Shown here: one piece after another, positions 19,320-28,604 of the stretch | How the letters are laid out: each line of letters begins with the position of its first letter | Numbering within the stretch: the stretch's first letter is position 1 | Assembly: GCA_002368175.1 (NCBI GenBank) | Contig: AP018172.1 | Coordinates: 286,001-350,000, forward strand | Source: Calothrix sp. NIES-2098 | GTDB lineage: Bacteria > Cyanobacteriota > Cyanobacteriia > Cyanobacteriales > Nostocaceae | Length of the DNA stretch: 64,000 bases | Direction of reading: 5' to 3' | Translations under genes and position numbers: made by a program | Notes under the pieces: model-generated | Database searches by the model: none | Seen by the model: only the letters and a program-made list of their open reading frames with translations | What the model was told of the DNA's origin: nothing

Positions 19320-19976
19320 ATGGCGCAAGTTGTGATTTTTGGTACTAGTGAGATTGCAGAAATAGTTCACTTCTATCTCACCCATGATTCTGAACATGAA
19401 GTAGTAGCATTTACTGTTGATGAAGCTTATCTTCAGGCAGATAGTTTTCATGGTCTACCACTGGTTCCCTATGAAAAACTGGAAAAGTATTATCCACCTT
19501 CTGAATATAAATTGTTCGTTGCCATTAGTTATAAAAATGTCAACAAATTGCGGGCAGAAAAATATTTAGATGCCAAAAAGCGCGGCTATAGTTTTATTAC
19601 TTATATCAGTTCTCAAGCATCTTATCACGGTACACCAGTGGGGGAAAACTCCTTCATCTTTGAACATAGCGTCATCCAACCTTTTTCTGCCATTGGTAAC
19701 AACTGTCTGCTGTTTGGTGCAAATCATGTCAGTCACCACTGCGTCATTAAAGATCATTGCTTCTTAACTTCTAATGTTGTACTTGGTGGTGGCGCAATTA
19801 TCGAAGAATACACTTTTCTCGGTTTGAATGCTACCGTCCGCAATTATATTCATATCGGCAAAGAAAATATTATTGGTGCGGGAGCAATCATTCTCAGCAA
19901 TACAGAAGACCAAGCTGTTTATTCTCCTGGTGAAACTCCCAAGTTTGATGTGCCAAGTAATTTCATTCGCATTTAA
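19320..19976 (+). CDS. NeuD/PglD-family sugar O/N-acyltransferase
   Basis: A 218-residue protein starting at ATG 19320 after AAGGGAG. The start also clears a short overlap with the ATP-grasp gene. It has an N-terminal Rossmann-like domain (VVIFGTSEIAEIV) and a C-terminal left-handed beta helix made of hexapeptide repeats (from about residue 100: SFIFEHSVIQPFSAIG onward). This is the layout of acetyl-CoA-dependent NeuD/PglD enzymes, which modify amino-sugars. It is a paralogue of the gene at 27984, so the repeat unit probably carries at least two acyl groups. Transcription may stop at the hairpin just downstream. Confidence 0.87.
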   Translation: MAQVVIFGTSEIAEIVHFYLTHDSEHEVVAFTVDEAYLQADSFHGLPLVPYEKLEKYYPPSEYKLFVAISYKNVNKLRAEKYLDAKKRGYSFITYISSQASYHGTPVGENSFIFEHSVIQPFSAIGNNCLLFGANHVSHHCVIKDHCFLTSNVVLGGGAIIEEYTFLGLNATVRNYIHIGKENIIGAGAIILSNTEDQAVYSPGETPKFDVPSNFIRI

Positions 19977-19991
19977 CAATTTTGGCTGCAA

Positions 19992-20045
19992 GTTGAGATT
20001 TTAAATCTTGATTTTCGATAGTTATTTAATATTTAAAATCTCAAC
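19992..20045 (+). terminator. Long perfect inverted repeat after the NeuD-like gene
   Basis: GTTGAGATTTTAAAT (19992-20006) and ATTTAAAATCTCAAC (20031-20045) make a perfect 15-bp stem with a 24-base loop. The stem is AT-rich and lacks a terminal T-run, so it may be a transcript-stabilising or processing hairpin rather than a classical terminator. It separates the glycosyltransferase half of the cluster from the DUF362/NRPS half. Confidence 0.5.
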
Positions 20046-20196
20046 CTCCTTAATTAAATCCGGCTATAGGCATAGTATTTGATTGCAAAGCTAAATATAA
20101 ATCATAAAAATTGCCTAAAACCTGTATGCGCAAGTCTGTTCTAAATCAAATTCCTCATATAGCTAGACAGAAAGCATTTCTTTGACAAGCAGTGTT

Positions 20197-21324
20197 ATGC
20201 GTATTCATTCCCTCCATCTCAAACACAAAAGGCGTAATTTCCTTCGCTTGGCTGGACTAGCAGCGGGAGCAGCAATTTCTCCCTATATTTTTTCTACTCT
20301 GAAAACATCTGGTTTTTCCCCTAACTCCGTTCTGCACACCCTGAAAACATCTGGATCGATTTTGAATGCTACTCATGCCAAGAATGCTAATGCCAAGAAA
20401 GTGGTGCCATTACCACCGCCGAATGGTGTGAGCAAAGTTGTCATAGTCTACGACGAAGATCGGGTATCGGGAACGCGCCGCGCTCTCGATTTGTTGCAAC
20501 CCAACGGTGTTCAGGGAAAAAGCATTTTCCTCAAGCCTAACTACAATACTGCCGATCCGGCTCCAGCAGCTACAGATACCAAATTATTAGAAGCTTTGGT
20601 GCAAGAGCTACAAAATGCTGGCGCAGGAAAAATTACTATCGGCGATCGCTCTGGTATGGCAGACACCCGTCAGGCGATGGAAATGAAAGGAGTTTTTAAA
20701 CTGGCAGATCGCTATGGGCTAGAGGCGATCGTGTTGGATGAGTTGCCTACTGCGCAGTGGCAATACTTTTCTTCACAAGGAACTCACTGGCAAGCAGGTT
20801 TCGCCTTTGCCCGTCCCGTTCTAGAAGCAGAAGCAGTTGTCACTACCTGTTGTCTAAAAACTCATCAGCAAGCGCATTATACCCTGTGCCTAAAAAATAC
20901 CGTAGGCATGGTAGCGAAGTATGTTCCCGGAGATCCATTTAACTATATGCGCGATCTGCATACTTCACCCCATATGCAACCGATGATCGCCGAAATTAAT
21001 GCTGTCTATCAGCCTACTTTTGTGTTGATGGATGGTGTCGAAGCTTTTGTCAACGGGGGGCCGGATTTCGGTAAGAAGGTGCCAGCAAACGTAATTTTGG
21101 CAAGTACAGATCGGATCGCTATGGATGTTGTTGCTTTAGGAATGTTGCGCTCTTTAGGCACAACAAATCACGTAGCACGAGGATCTATTTGGCAGTTAGA
21201 ACAGATCCGCAGAGCGATTGAATTGGGGGTAGGGGTGTCTACAGCAGAACAAATTGAACTAGTGACTGCTGACAGTGACAGTCAAAAAATTGCCGATAAA
21301 ATTCGCCAATATATATTGGCATAA
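20197..21324 (+). CDS. Tat-exported DUF362-domain protein
   Basis: This protein is about 375 residues from ATG 20197; an upstream TTG at 20182 is less likely. It opens with a twin-arginine signal (KRRNFLRLAGLAAGAA), implying folding in the cytoplasm, usually with a cofactor, before export. The DUF362 core is visible: SIFLKPNYNTADPAPAA, GDRSGM, CCLKTHQQAHYTLCLKNTVGM, FVLMDGVEAFVNGGPDFG, and the DVVALGMLRSLG end. The biochemical role of DUF362 is not established; cysteine pairs (TTCCLK) could hold a metal. A 14-base direct repeat (CTGAAAACATCTGG at 20299 and 20341) lies in the linker after the signal. It sits directly before the NRPS gene. Confidence 0.85.
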   Translation: MRIHSLHLKHKRRNFLRLAGLAAGAAISPYIFSTLKTSGFSPNSVLHTLKTSGSILNATHAKNANAKKVVPLPPPNGVSKVVIVYDEDRVSGTRRALDLLQPNGVQGKSIFLKPNYNTADPAPAATDTKLLEALVQELQNAGAGKITIGDRSGMADTRQAMEMKGVFKLADRYGLEAIVLDELPTAQWQYFSSQGTHWQAGFAFARPVLEAEAVVTTCCLKTHQQAHYTLCLKNTVGMVAKYVPGDPFNYMRDLHTSPHMQPMIAEINAVYQPTFVLMDGVEAFVNGGPDFGKKVPANVILASTDRIAMDVVALGMLRSLGTTNHVARGSIWQLEQIRRAIELGVGVSTAEQIELVTADSDSQKIADKIRQYILA

Positions 21325-21438
21325 TCCCAATTTTGCCCAAATCAACTAACAGATACAAACTTTAAAACCCGATTTTTAACTTAATCCTAAATATTCAATG
21401 TTTACCTAAAAGAATTTTAGATTTACGAGGATAAATTA

Positions 21439-24400
21439 ATGATGAATCTGCAAAAAGAACTACCTATATCGAGTTTGTCTTGTTTCGTAGTCGGTGATGG
21501 TGTTCTGCCATTAAGTTGCTTGGAAATTCTGTTACAGAAAGGTTGGCAAGTGCTGGGAATTTATTCAATGGATAATTCCTTGCAAAAGTGGGCGCAAGAA
21601 CATGGCATCAACCACGCTGCTTCTCGAACCGATTTTAACGCACAACTTTTGAGCAACCAGTACGATTATCTTTTCAGCATTAATAATGTCAAGTGGATTA
21701 TTCCCGCTGATGTAATTGCCCAGGCACGCAAAGCAACCATTAACTACCACGACTCACCATTGCCAAAGTATGCTGGCTTGTATGCGACTTCTTGGGCTTT
21801 GCTGAATGGTGAAACCAATCATGCTGTCACCTGGCACGAAGTTACCTGTGAAATTGATGCCGGACGGATATTAAAACAGCAAGAAGTGCCAATTTTGGCA
21901 GATGATACCGTATTTATGCTGAATACTCGCTGCTTCGATGCCGCAGTCAAATCTTTTGACGAACTGGTAACGGAATTAGCAACAGATAAAGTGCAGCCTT
22001 ATCCCCAGGATCTATCTCAACGGAGTTATTTTGGCCTCAGCGATCGCCCACCCTCAGCGGGGATAATATCATTTGATGACAGTAGTAAAGATATTTGTAA
22101 CCTGGTCAGAGCGCTAGAGTTTGGGCCAGTTGCCAACCAACTAGGTGTGGCTAAACTTTGGTTGCCAGGAGGAGTAGTTGCTGTAGGATCTGCCCGTTTA
22201 ACCAAAACTTCCCAAGGCATTCCCGGACAGGTGCTGAATCTAGATGCCGATGGGTTGCACGTTGCTACCGTGGATGGCGCGGTGCAATTGAGTAAGTTCG
22301 CTACTTTAAATGGCAAAGAACTCTCTGTAGACAACTTGAGTGAAGATTATGGTGTGGTAGTCGGTAATGTTTTACCTGTAATTGATGCCGCTACCAAAGA
22401 TGCAATTAGCCAGCGTAATGCTGCTATCTGTCGTTATGAAACGACATGGGCAGAACGGTTAAAGACATTAGCGCCGTTTCAGCATCCTTATTTACCAGTG
22501 GAACTATCTAGCCAAACAGGAGATAGTCCCCTGCACCGTTATTCCATCTCGCTACCAACTCCACAGCTAGAGCCGAAATCCCTGTTAACAATGTTTGCCG
22601 CCTACTGTGCGCGGCTGACAACCGAGGCAGAATTTGACTTAGGGCTGCAAACCAACGCACAGCGCAGCATTGCACCAGAGATATTTGCCCAACGGGTGCC
22701 GATCCGCATTCAAGTGCAGCCTGAAGAGTCGTTCGATCGATTCCAAGAACGGCTGACAGTGGATCTAGATCGGACATCGCGGCTGGGTAGTTTTAGAAAT
22801 AGCTTGTTAAGACGTTATCCAGAACTGCAAGCAAATTCTCAAAATCATTTTCTCCCGGTAGCGATCGCTCTAGTTCCCAGCCCCGATCGACTCGATTGGC
22901 AGCATCTCAATGCAACTATTGCCTTGGTGGCTTACGAAGATGGTAGCTTACCAGAAGTGGTACATACAGGCGCAATTAATGACTTTTACAGTCAGGCGAT
23001 CGCCCAACAACTTCAGAGTTTAATCGCTGCGTGCATTGAGCATCCCCAACAACCTCTGGCGCAACTACCACTACTTTCCGCAGCCGAACAGCAGCAAATT
23101 TTGGTGGAGTGGAACCAGACAGCACAACCCTTTCCCAGCTATCTGTGCATCCACGAGCTATTTGAGCAGCAAGCAGCCAAAACTCCGGATGCGATCGCTG
23201 TTGTTTTTGGCGCGCAACAGCTCACCTACCGAGAATTAAATGAAAAAGCCAATCAACTAGCCCACTATCTGCGGCTTTGTGGAGTTGGCCCCGATGTTTT
23301 GGTAGGTTTGCACGTGGAGCGATCGCTGGAAATGATAATTGCGTTACAGGGAATCCACAAAGCCGGTGGCGCATATCTGCCCCTTGACCCCGACTTTCCC
23401 CACGATCGGCTGGCTTTCATGTTGCAAGATTCTCAAACGCCAGTTATCGTGACGCAGCAGAAGTTGATTTCCAATTTGCAGGTGGAACGCGATGTTCGCA
23501 TTGTTCCCATAGATACGATGTGGAGCGAAATTGCCCAACAACCTACCAGCAATCCCCATAGTGGAGTTAAACCGGAGAATTTAAGCTACATCATCTACAC
23601 TTCCGGTTCCACAGGTAAGCCCAAGGGCGTGATGGTAGAGCATCGCAATGTAGTCAACTTCTTTACTGGTATGGATGATGTAATTGATCGCGATCCACTA
23701 GGAGTCTGGTTGGCAGTCACCAGTTTATCCTTCGATATTTCCGTATTGGAACTATTCTGGACTCTGGCGCGGGGCTTTAAGGTCGTCATCTATAATCCCA
23801 AGGCAGAACGCGCCCGTTCTACTTCCCAGAAGTTAAAGCTACAACATGAATCGAAAACCATCGATTTTAGTCTGTTTTACTTCTCCAGCCACGAACAAGG
23901 CGAAGATGCCGCTGCCAAGTATCGGCTATTATTTGAAGGTAGCAAATTTGCCGATCGCAACGGGTTTACTGCTATCTGGACTCCCGAACGCCACTTCCAC
24001 GCCTTTGGTGGCTTATTCCCCAACCCCGCCCTCACCAGTGCCGCGATCGCCACAGTTACCAACCAGATTCAAATACGCGCTGGTAGTTGTGTGTCTCCAT
24101 TACATAGCCCAGTGCGTATTGCCGAAGATTGGTCTGTAGTCGATAACTTCTCCCGCGGTCGAGTAGGCATCTCCTTCGCCGCTGGCTGGCAACCCAATGA
24201 CTTTGTGCTGCGTCCCGAAACCTTTGAGAACCGTAAAGACATCATGTTCCAGCAAATTGAGGAGGTACGGGCACTCTGGCGCGGGGAAACTGTCAACTAT
24301 CCCAACGGTAAGGGAGAAATGGTGGCAGTGCAGACACTTCCGCGTCCGATTCAGCCCGAACTCCCAATCTGGATTACAGCAGCAAGCAATCCGGAAACAT

Positions 24401-26052
24401 TCCAGATGGCAGGAGCCAAAGGCTATCATATCTTGACCCATCTGCTAGGGCAAAGCCTGGAAGAGTTAGCAGCGAAAATTGCCATTTATCGTCAAGCCTG
24501 GGCAGAAAATGGTCATCCCGGTAAAGGCACTGTCACCCTGATGCTGCACACTTTCGTCGGGGAAAATGATGATGCAGTCAAAGAAATTGTCCGTCAGCCG
24601 ATGCGGCATTACCTGGCTAGTTCTCTCGATTTGATTAAAAAAGCCGCTTGGTCATTCCCGACGTTTAAGCAGAAAACTACTAACGACAACGGTCAATTCT
24701 CGGTATCTCATCTATCTGACCGAGATAAGGATGAAGTGTTGGACTTCTCCTTTGAGCGTTACTTTGAAACTAGCGGTTTGTTTGGCACAATAGAAACCTG
24801 TTTGCAGATGGTCGATCGCATCAAAGGTATTGATGTCGATGAAATTTCCTGCCTTATTGATTATGGTGTCGAGACAGAAAAAGTATTAGCCCAATTGCCA
24901 CTGCTGAATCAGGTGAAAGCACAAGCCAATGGCCAGGCAGGAAATCCAGAGCAGACACAAGATTACTCTATAGCTGACCTCATCAAGCAGCATCAAGCCA
25001 CCCATCTGCAATGCACGCCATCAATGGCTAGTATGCTGATTGCCGATAGCACGGCTCGCGAAGCTATAAGACAGATAAAGACGATGATGGTTGGCGGTGA
25101 AGCCTTTACCGAAGCCTTAGCCGAGCAACTCAAACAAATTATTCCGGGGCAGATTCACAATATGTACGGCCCCACAGAAACCACCATCTGGTCTACAACT
25201 CATACGCTGACAGAGGTGAATGGAGTGGTGCCCATTGGCAGAGCGATCGCCAACACTGAGTTGTACATTCTAGATAAGCATCGGCAACCCGTGCCAGTAG
25301 GCATGGCGGGCGAACTACTCATCGGTGGTAAAGGAGTGACTCGCGGCTATCTCAACAGGCCAGAGTTAACCCAAGAAAGGTTTATTCCCAATCCCTTCAA
25401 CAACAATCCAGAGGATCGCCTTTACCGTACCGGAGACTTGGTGCGTTACCGCATGGATGGCAATCTAGAGTTTTTAGGACGCATAGACTTTCAGGTAAAA
25501 GTCCGGGGCTACCGGATTGAACTGGGAGAAATTGAGACGATTTTAAGCCGACATGAGGCAGTGCGAGAAGCCGTAATTGTGGTTCGTGAAGATGTGCCTG
25601 GGGACAAGCGCCTTGTCGCCTATATATTGCCACAACCGGGAAATCAACCCGCCCATGCCACTCTGCGAGAATATCTACTCTCCCAATTGCCAGAGTACAT
25701 GGTGCCCTCTAATTTCGTCGTGCTGGAAGCATTTCCTCTGACACCAAACAATAAAGTTGACCGCAAGGCATTACCTGCTCCGATCGCGGTGCTACAGGAT
25801 AGCGAGCCTGTCAGAACCACAATGCCTCAAACCGAAATTGAGCAAACCCTGACTGAAATCTGGCAGAAAGTGCTGCAAGTCTCGCAAGTGGGAATCAAAG
25901 ACAACTTCTTCGATCTGGGGGGAAATTCCTTAGTTGCAGTCACATTAATGTCGGAAATTCGCTCCGCGTTTAATGTCAACTTACCCTTGATTAGCTTGTT
26001 CCGATCTCCCACCATACCCGGAATTGCCAAAGAGATTGAGGTATGTACATGA
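21439..26052 (+). CDS. One-module NRPS: formyltransferase - partial C - A with embedded luciferase-like monooxygenase - PCP
   Basis: A 1537-residue multidomain protein. Residues 1-300 form a formyl-THF-type formyltransferase with the Asn102/His104/Asp140 catalytic set (NYHDSPLPKYAG, EIDAGRI). Residues about 330-560 look like the second half of a condensation domain; the HHxxxDG motif is absent. The adenylation domain starts near 570 and shows YTSGSTGKPKG near 716. At about 805-1160 an FMN-dependent luciferase-like monooxygenase is inserted between A-domain motifs (FYFSSHEQGED, TPERHFHAFGG, GRVGISFAAGW). The A domain resumes with NMYGPTETT (1241), YRTGDLV and NKVDRKALP. A carrier domain ends the protein with phosphopantetheine Ser1497 (LGGNSL). 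There is no thioesterase, so release needs another enzyme. The arrangement is that of natural-product NRPSs with embedded LLM domains, but here it sits inside a polysaccharide cluster. The substrate amino acid is not predicted. Confidence 0.92.
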   Translation: MMNLQKELPISSLSCFVVGDGVLPLSCLEILLQKGWQVLGIYSMDNSLQKWAQEHGINHAASRTDFNAQLLSNQYDYLFSINNVKWIIPADVIAQARKATINYHDSPLPKYAGLYATSWALLNGETNHAVTWHEVTCEIDAGRILKQQEVPILADDTVFMLNTRCFDAAVKSFDELVTELATDKVQPYPQDLSQRSYFGLSDRPPSAGIISFDDSSKDICNLVRALEFGPVANQLGVAKLWLPGGVVAVGSARLTKTSQGIPGQVLNLDADGLHVATVDGAVQLSKFATLNGKELSVDNLSEDYGVVVGNVLPVIDAATKDAISQRNAAICRYETTWAERLKTLAPFQHPYLPVELSSQTGDSPLHRYSISLPTPQLEPKSLLTMFAAYCARLTTEAEFDLGLQTNAQRSIAPEIFAQRVPIRIQVQPEESFDRFQERLTVDLDRTSRLGSFRNSLLRRYPELQANSQNHFLPVAIALVPSPDRLDWQHLNATIALVAYEDGSLPEVVHTGAINDFYSQAIAQQLQSLIAACIEHPQQPLAQLPLLSAAEQQQILVEWNQTAQPFPSYLCIHELFEQQAAKTPDAIAVVFGAQQLTYRELNEKANQLAHYLRLCGVGPDVLVGLHVERSLEMIIALQGIHKAGGAYLPLDPDFPHDRLAFMLQDSQTPVIVTQQKLISNLQVERDVRIVPIDTMWSEIAQQPTSNPHSGVKPENLSYIIYTSGSTGKPKGVMVEHRNVVNFFTGMDDVIDRDPLGVWLAVTSLSFDISVLELFWTLARGFKVVIYNPKAERARSTSQKLKLQHESKTIDFSLFYFSSHEQGEDAAAKYRLLFEGSKFADRNGFTAIWTPERHFHAFGGLFPNPALTSAAIATVTNQIQIRAGSCVSPLHSPVRIAEDWSVVDNFSRGRVGISFAAGWQPNDFVLRPETFENRKDIMFQQIEEVRALWRGETVNYPNGKGEMVAVQTLPRPIQPELPIWITAASNPETFQMAGAKGYHILTHLLGQSLEELAAKIAIYRQAWAENGHPGKGTVTLMLHTFVGENDDAVKEIVRQPMRHYLASSLDLIKKAAWSFPTFKQKTTNDNGQFSVSHLSDRDKDEVLDFSFERYFETSGLFGTIETCLQMVDRIKGIDVDEISCLIDYGVETEKVLAQLPLLNQVKAQANGQAGNPEQTQDYSIADLIKQHQATHLQCTPSMASMLIADSTAREAIRQIKTMMVGGEAFTEALAEQLKQIIPGQIHNMYGPTETTIWSTTHTLTEVNGVVPIGRAIANTELYILDKHRQPVPVGMAGELLIGGKGVTRGYLNRPELTQERFIPNPFNNNPEDRLYRTGDLVRYRMDGNLEFLGRIDFQVKVRGYRIELGEIETILSRHEAVREAVIVVREDVPGDKRLVAYILPQPGNQPAHATLREYLLSQLPEYMVPSNFVVLEAFPLTPNNKVDRKALPAPIAVLQDSEPVRTTMPQTEIEQTLTEIWQKVLQVSQVGIKDNFFDLGGNSLVAVTLMSEIRSAFNVNLPLISLFRSPTIPGIAKEIEVCT

Positions 26053-27896
26053 AACTATCCAAAATATTTTTAGCAATTCTCGCACTCATGACTGTAGTTG
26101 TATGTCAAAGCGGTGTATCACAAAAAAATGTGTCAGCTTTAGCAAAAAGAACAGTCATAGATAATGAAAGAGGATTTTACTATGTATCTCCCTATGATGG
26201 CGACTGGTCAAAAGTAGGGGCTTATATAGGCCTCGCTCATTATAATACTTTCGCAGCCATGAATCGCGAAGCTATAGCCGGAATTCACGGACGGTTTCAA
26301 CACTTTCATGCTGATGATGTCAACAGATATGCCTATTTTCCCTACAACGAGTTAAAGAAATACGAAACTGATGAGTTAGCTCGTGGTCGCCCTCCCCTCT
26401 GGATTACTGCTACCTATAACGGTCAAAAGCGACCTGTAATTTTTGAGTGGTTATCAAAAGAAAAAGCGCAGGCAGTAAACTTTACTGACGAACGTTACAT
26501 TAATTTTTTTATTAATAAATATGTACGTCAGAAACTGCAAAAACAAACCTATCAAAATCTGTGGTTAGGATTGGACAATTGTGCTTTTAAGTACGAACTT
26601 TATGGCGTGTTCGACGCTCAAGGCAGGTTTGTAAATAACATCAAATGGGATGAGCCATTTCCTCAAAACGATCGGGAATTTTTGCAGGCAGGAAAGTATT
26701 TCTTTAAACGTTTAAAGGAACTAGCACCGGATATTAAGACAATTTGTAATGAAGGTAGTGTATCCGATGAAAGCCAGTACAATGAAGTTTTTGCCAATAC
26801 TGACGGAGTAATATTAGAAAATTTCCTCGGCGAGATATATGGCTCAGATGGCGATTATGTCAGGTTGAAATATTATCGTTCTTATCAGCGAATGAAGAAT
26901 TTTGCAGCCAATAAAGTGCAGATTTATCAACCGCGTCTAGACAAGCCAGAAAAAACTATTAGCAGTATGTACCTCGCCTACTTAATTTTTGCAGGAGAGA
27001 ATCGCTTTTTCAGCCCTTATAAGAACGATAGCGAGGAAATTGACCCAAAACAGTATGCCGAAATTAAAAACACGCTGGGTGCGCCTACTGCTGAAGCAAA
27101 AGATGAAAAAGAACCGGGTAAAGGTGATGGTTATCGCCTCTATTCGAGAGCTTGTGAAGGTGGAATTGCCTATTTCAATCTGACAGGAAAAACTCAGACT
27201 ATCAATCTACCATCTGGTAAACAATACTTCGATCGCGATGGGAATCTCGTAACGCGCATCAGTATCAAAGATAAAGAAGCAAAATATGTACTCTTTACAC
27301 CTGGGGCGCGAGTAGCAAAACCTGCCATTAATCCAGTTAGACCCAGCACTGTTAATGGTTCAGTTGCTGTGACGCTCAGTACAACAACTCCTGGTGCAAC
27401 TATTAGGTACACTCTAGATAATAGCGAACCCAATAAAAATTCTCCGATCTACACTAGCCCTATTAAGTTAACTAGTAATGTCACCGTCAAAGCAAAGGCA
27501 TTTAGCTTAAATGCCCGTGAAAGCTTTGTTTCTGCTGCTGCTTATAAAATTACCAACCAAATCCCCAGCGCAGAATTCCACTTGAGTTCGGCAAGCGGTA
27601 GTGAATTTATTAATGTAGATTATCCATTGGTAAAACTGAGTAATCCATCAGCAGAACCTGTAACAATTAACTACTCAGTGACAGGTGGCACGGCTAGCGT
27701 TGATGTAGACTACAAGATGGTAACTGGCACGCTGACATTCATGCCAGGAGAAATATACAAGTACTTTCCGATTGCAATAATCAATGACAATAAAGCAGAA
27801 AATAATGAGACTATAAAAGTGACGCTCTCTAGCGCCAAAAATTCAACCTTGGGAAGTAACAAATCATATACATATACCATCAACGATAACGATTAA
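26043..27896 (+). CDS. Secreted glycosidase-like protein with CHB_HEX and Calx-beta domains
   Basis: A 617-residue exported protein. It has an N-terminal signal (residues 1 to about 30) and a catalytic-looking region (about 38-400) with TIM-barrel-like segments (FYYVSPYDGDW, LWLGLDNCAF, GVILENFLGEIYG) resembling GHL15/GH114-type glycoside hydrolases. Residues about 426-503 match a chitobiase C-terminal-type domain (TPGATIRYTLDNSEP) and about 508-617 a Calx-beta domain (DVDYKMVTGTLTF, ENNETIKVTL). The gene overlaps the end of the NRPS gene by 10 bases, so the two are translationally coupled. A second ATG at 26049 is possible. It probably trims or remodels the polysaccharide outside the cell; hydrolase activity is inference. 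Confidence 0.82.
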   Translation: MYMKLSKIFLAILALMTVVVCQSGVSQKNVSALAKRTVIDNERGFYYVSPYDGDWSKVGAYIGLAHYNTFAAMNREAIAGIHGRFQHFHADDVNRYAYFPYNELKKYETDELARGRPPLWITATYNGQKRPVIFEWLSKEKAQAVNFTDERYINFFINKYVRQKLQKQTYQNLWLGLDNCAFKYELYGVFDAQGRFVNNIKWDEPFPQNDREFLQAGKYFFKRLKELAPDIKTICNEGSVSDESQYNEVFANTDGVILENFLGEIYGSDGDYVRLKYYRSYQRMKNFAANKVQIYQPRLDKPEKTISSMYLAYLIFAGENRFFSPYKNDSEEIDPKQYAEIKNTLGAPTAEAKDEKEPGKGDGYRLYSRACEGGIAYFNLTGKTQTINLPSGKQYFDRDGNLVTRISIKDKEAKYVLFTPGARVAKPAINPVRPSTVNGSVAVTLSTTTPGATIRYTLDNSEPNKNSPIYTSPIKLTSNVTVKAKAFSLNARESFVSAAAYKITNQIPSAEFHLSSASGSEFINVDYPLVKLSNPSAEPVTINYSVTGGTASVDVDYKMVTGTLTFMPGEIYKYFPIAIINDNKAENNETIKVTLSSAKNSTLGSNKSYTYTINDND

Positions 27897-27983
27897 AGGA
27901 GGGTAATTAATAAGTTTTCAATCGGGAAAATATGATAAAAACAATTAGGTTGATGGTGTTTTTCTACGAAAAGACAGGGGCAC

Positions 27984-28604
27984 ATGAGTAACCAAAGAAT
28001 CGGGATAATCGGAGCTGGAGGCCATGCCAAAGTTGTAGCAAGTACGGCGATTGCTGCGGGATACAAAGTGGTAGGTTTTTATGACGATGACCCACAAACA
28101 TGGGGCAGTCATATTTTTGACATCCCCGTTGTTGGGCCAATTAGCGAGCTGACGTCTCAAAGTTGTTCTCATGCAATCCTGGGTATAGGCTCTAACGAAG
28201 TCCGGAAGCGTCTGGCAGAAAAGCTCAATCTTGAGTGGATTACTGTGGTTCATCCCTTCGCTTGGGTTCATCCCGAAGTTTCATTAGGTGTAGGTACAGT
28301 TGTTTGTGCAGGTGCAATAGTTCAGCCCTATGCACAAATTGGTTCCCATGTGATTCTGAATACTAAGGCCAGCGTCGATCATGACTGCTATGTAGGAGAT
28401 TACGTACATATAGCTGTGTCCCATTTGGCAGGTGGTGCATCCGCAGAAGAGGGTGCATTTCTGGCGCTGGGTAGCGTTGTGTTTCCTGGTGTTCGGGTTG
28501 GAGCTTGGGCTACGGTGGGTGCAGGGGCAATAGCGAGAAAAGACGTGCCGCCAAAAACCATCGTAGCAGGGGTGCCTGCCAGAGTAATTAGAGAAGTTTC
28601 GTAG
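27984..28604 (+). CDS. NeuD/PglD-family acetyltransferase
   Basis: A 206-residue enzyme with an N-terminal PglD-type Rossmann domain (IGIIGAGGHAKVVAS) and a C-terminal left-handed beta helix. The catalytic-type histidine lies in ASVDHDCYVGDYVHI, followed by SHLAGGASAEEGAFLALGS and VPARVIREV. This is the most PglD-like of the two acyltransferases in the window. It fits N-acetylation of the UDP-4-amino sugar made by the dehydratase (4165) and the aminotransferase (30500), giving a diacetamido sugar. Acetyl-CoA is the expected donor. Confidence 0.9.
   Translation: MSNQRIGIIGAGGHAKVVASTAIAAGYKVVGFYDDDPQTWGSHIFDIPVVGPISELTSQSCSHAILGIGSNEVRKRLAEKLNLEWITVVHPFAWVHPEVSLGVGTVVCAGAIVQPYAQIGSHVILNTKASVDHDCYVGDYVHIAVSHLAGGASAEEGAFLALGSVVFPGVRVGAWATVGAGAIARKDVPPKTIVAGVPARVIREVS

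Noticed and set aside
24100..24441. 113-codon minus-strand frame inside the NRPS gene
   Set aside because: It is antisense to the conserved luciferase-like domain, with no start signal of note.
27895..27920. Strong ribosome-binding-like AAAGGAGGG after the glycosidase-like gene
   Set aside because: There is no start codon at a usable distance. The nearest ATG (about 27 bases on) opens only a 19-codon frame, and the real next gene begins at 27984.
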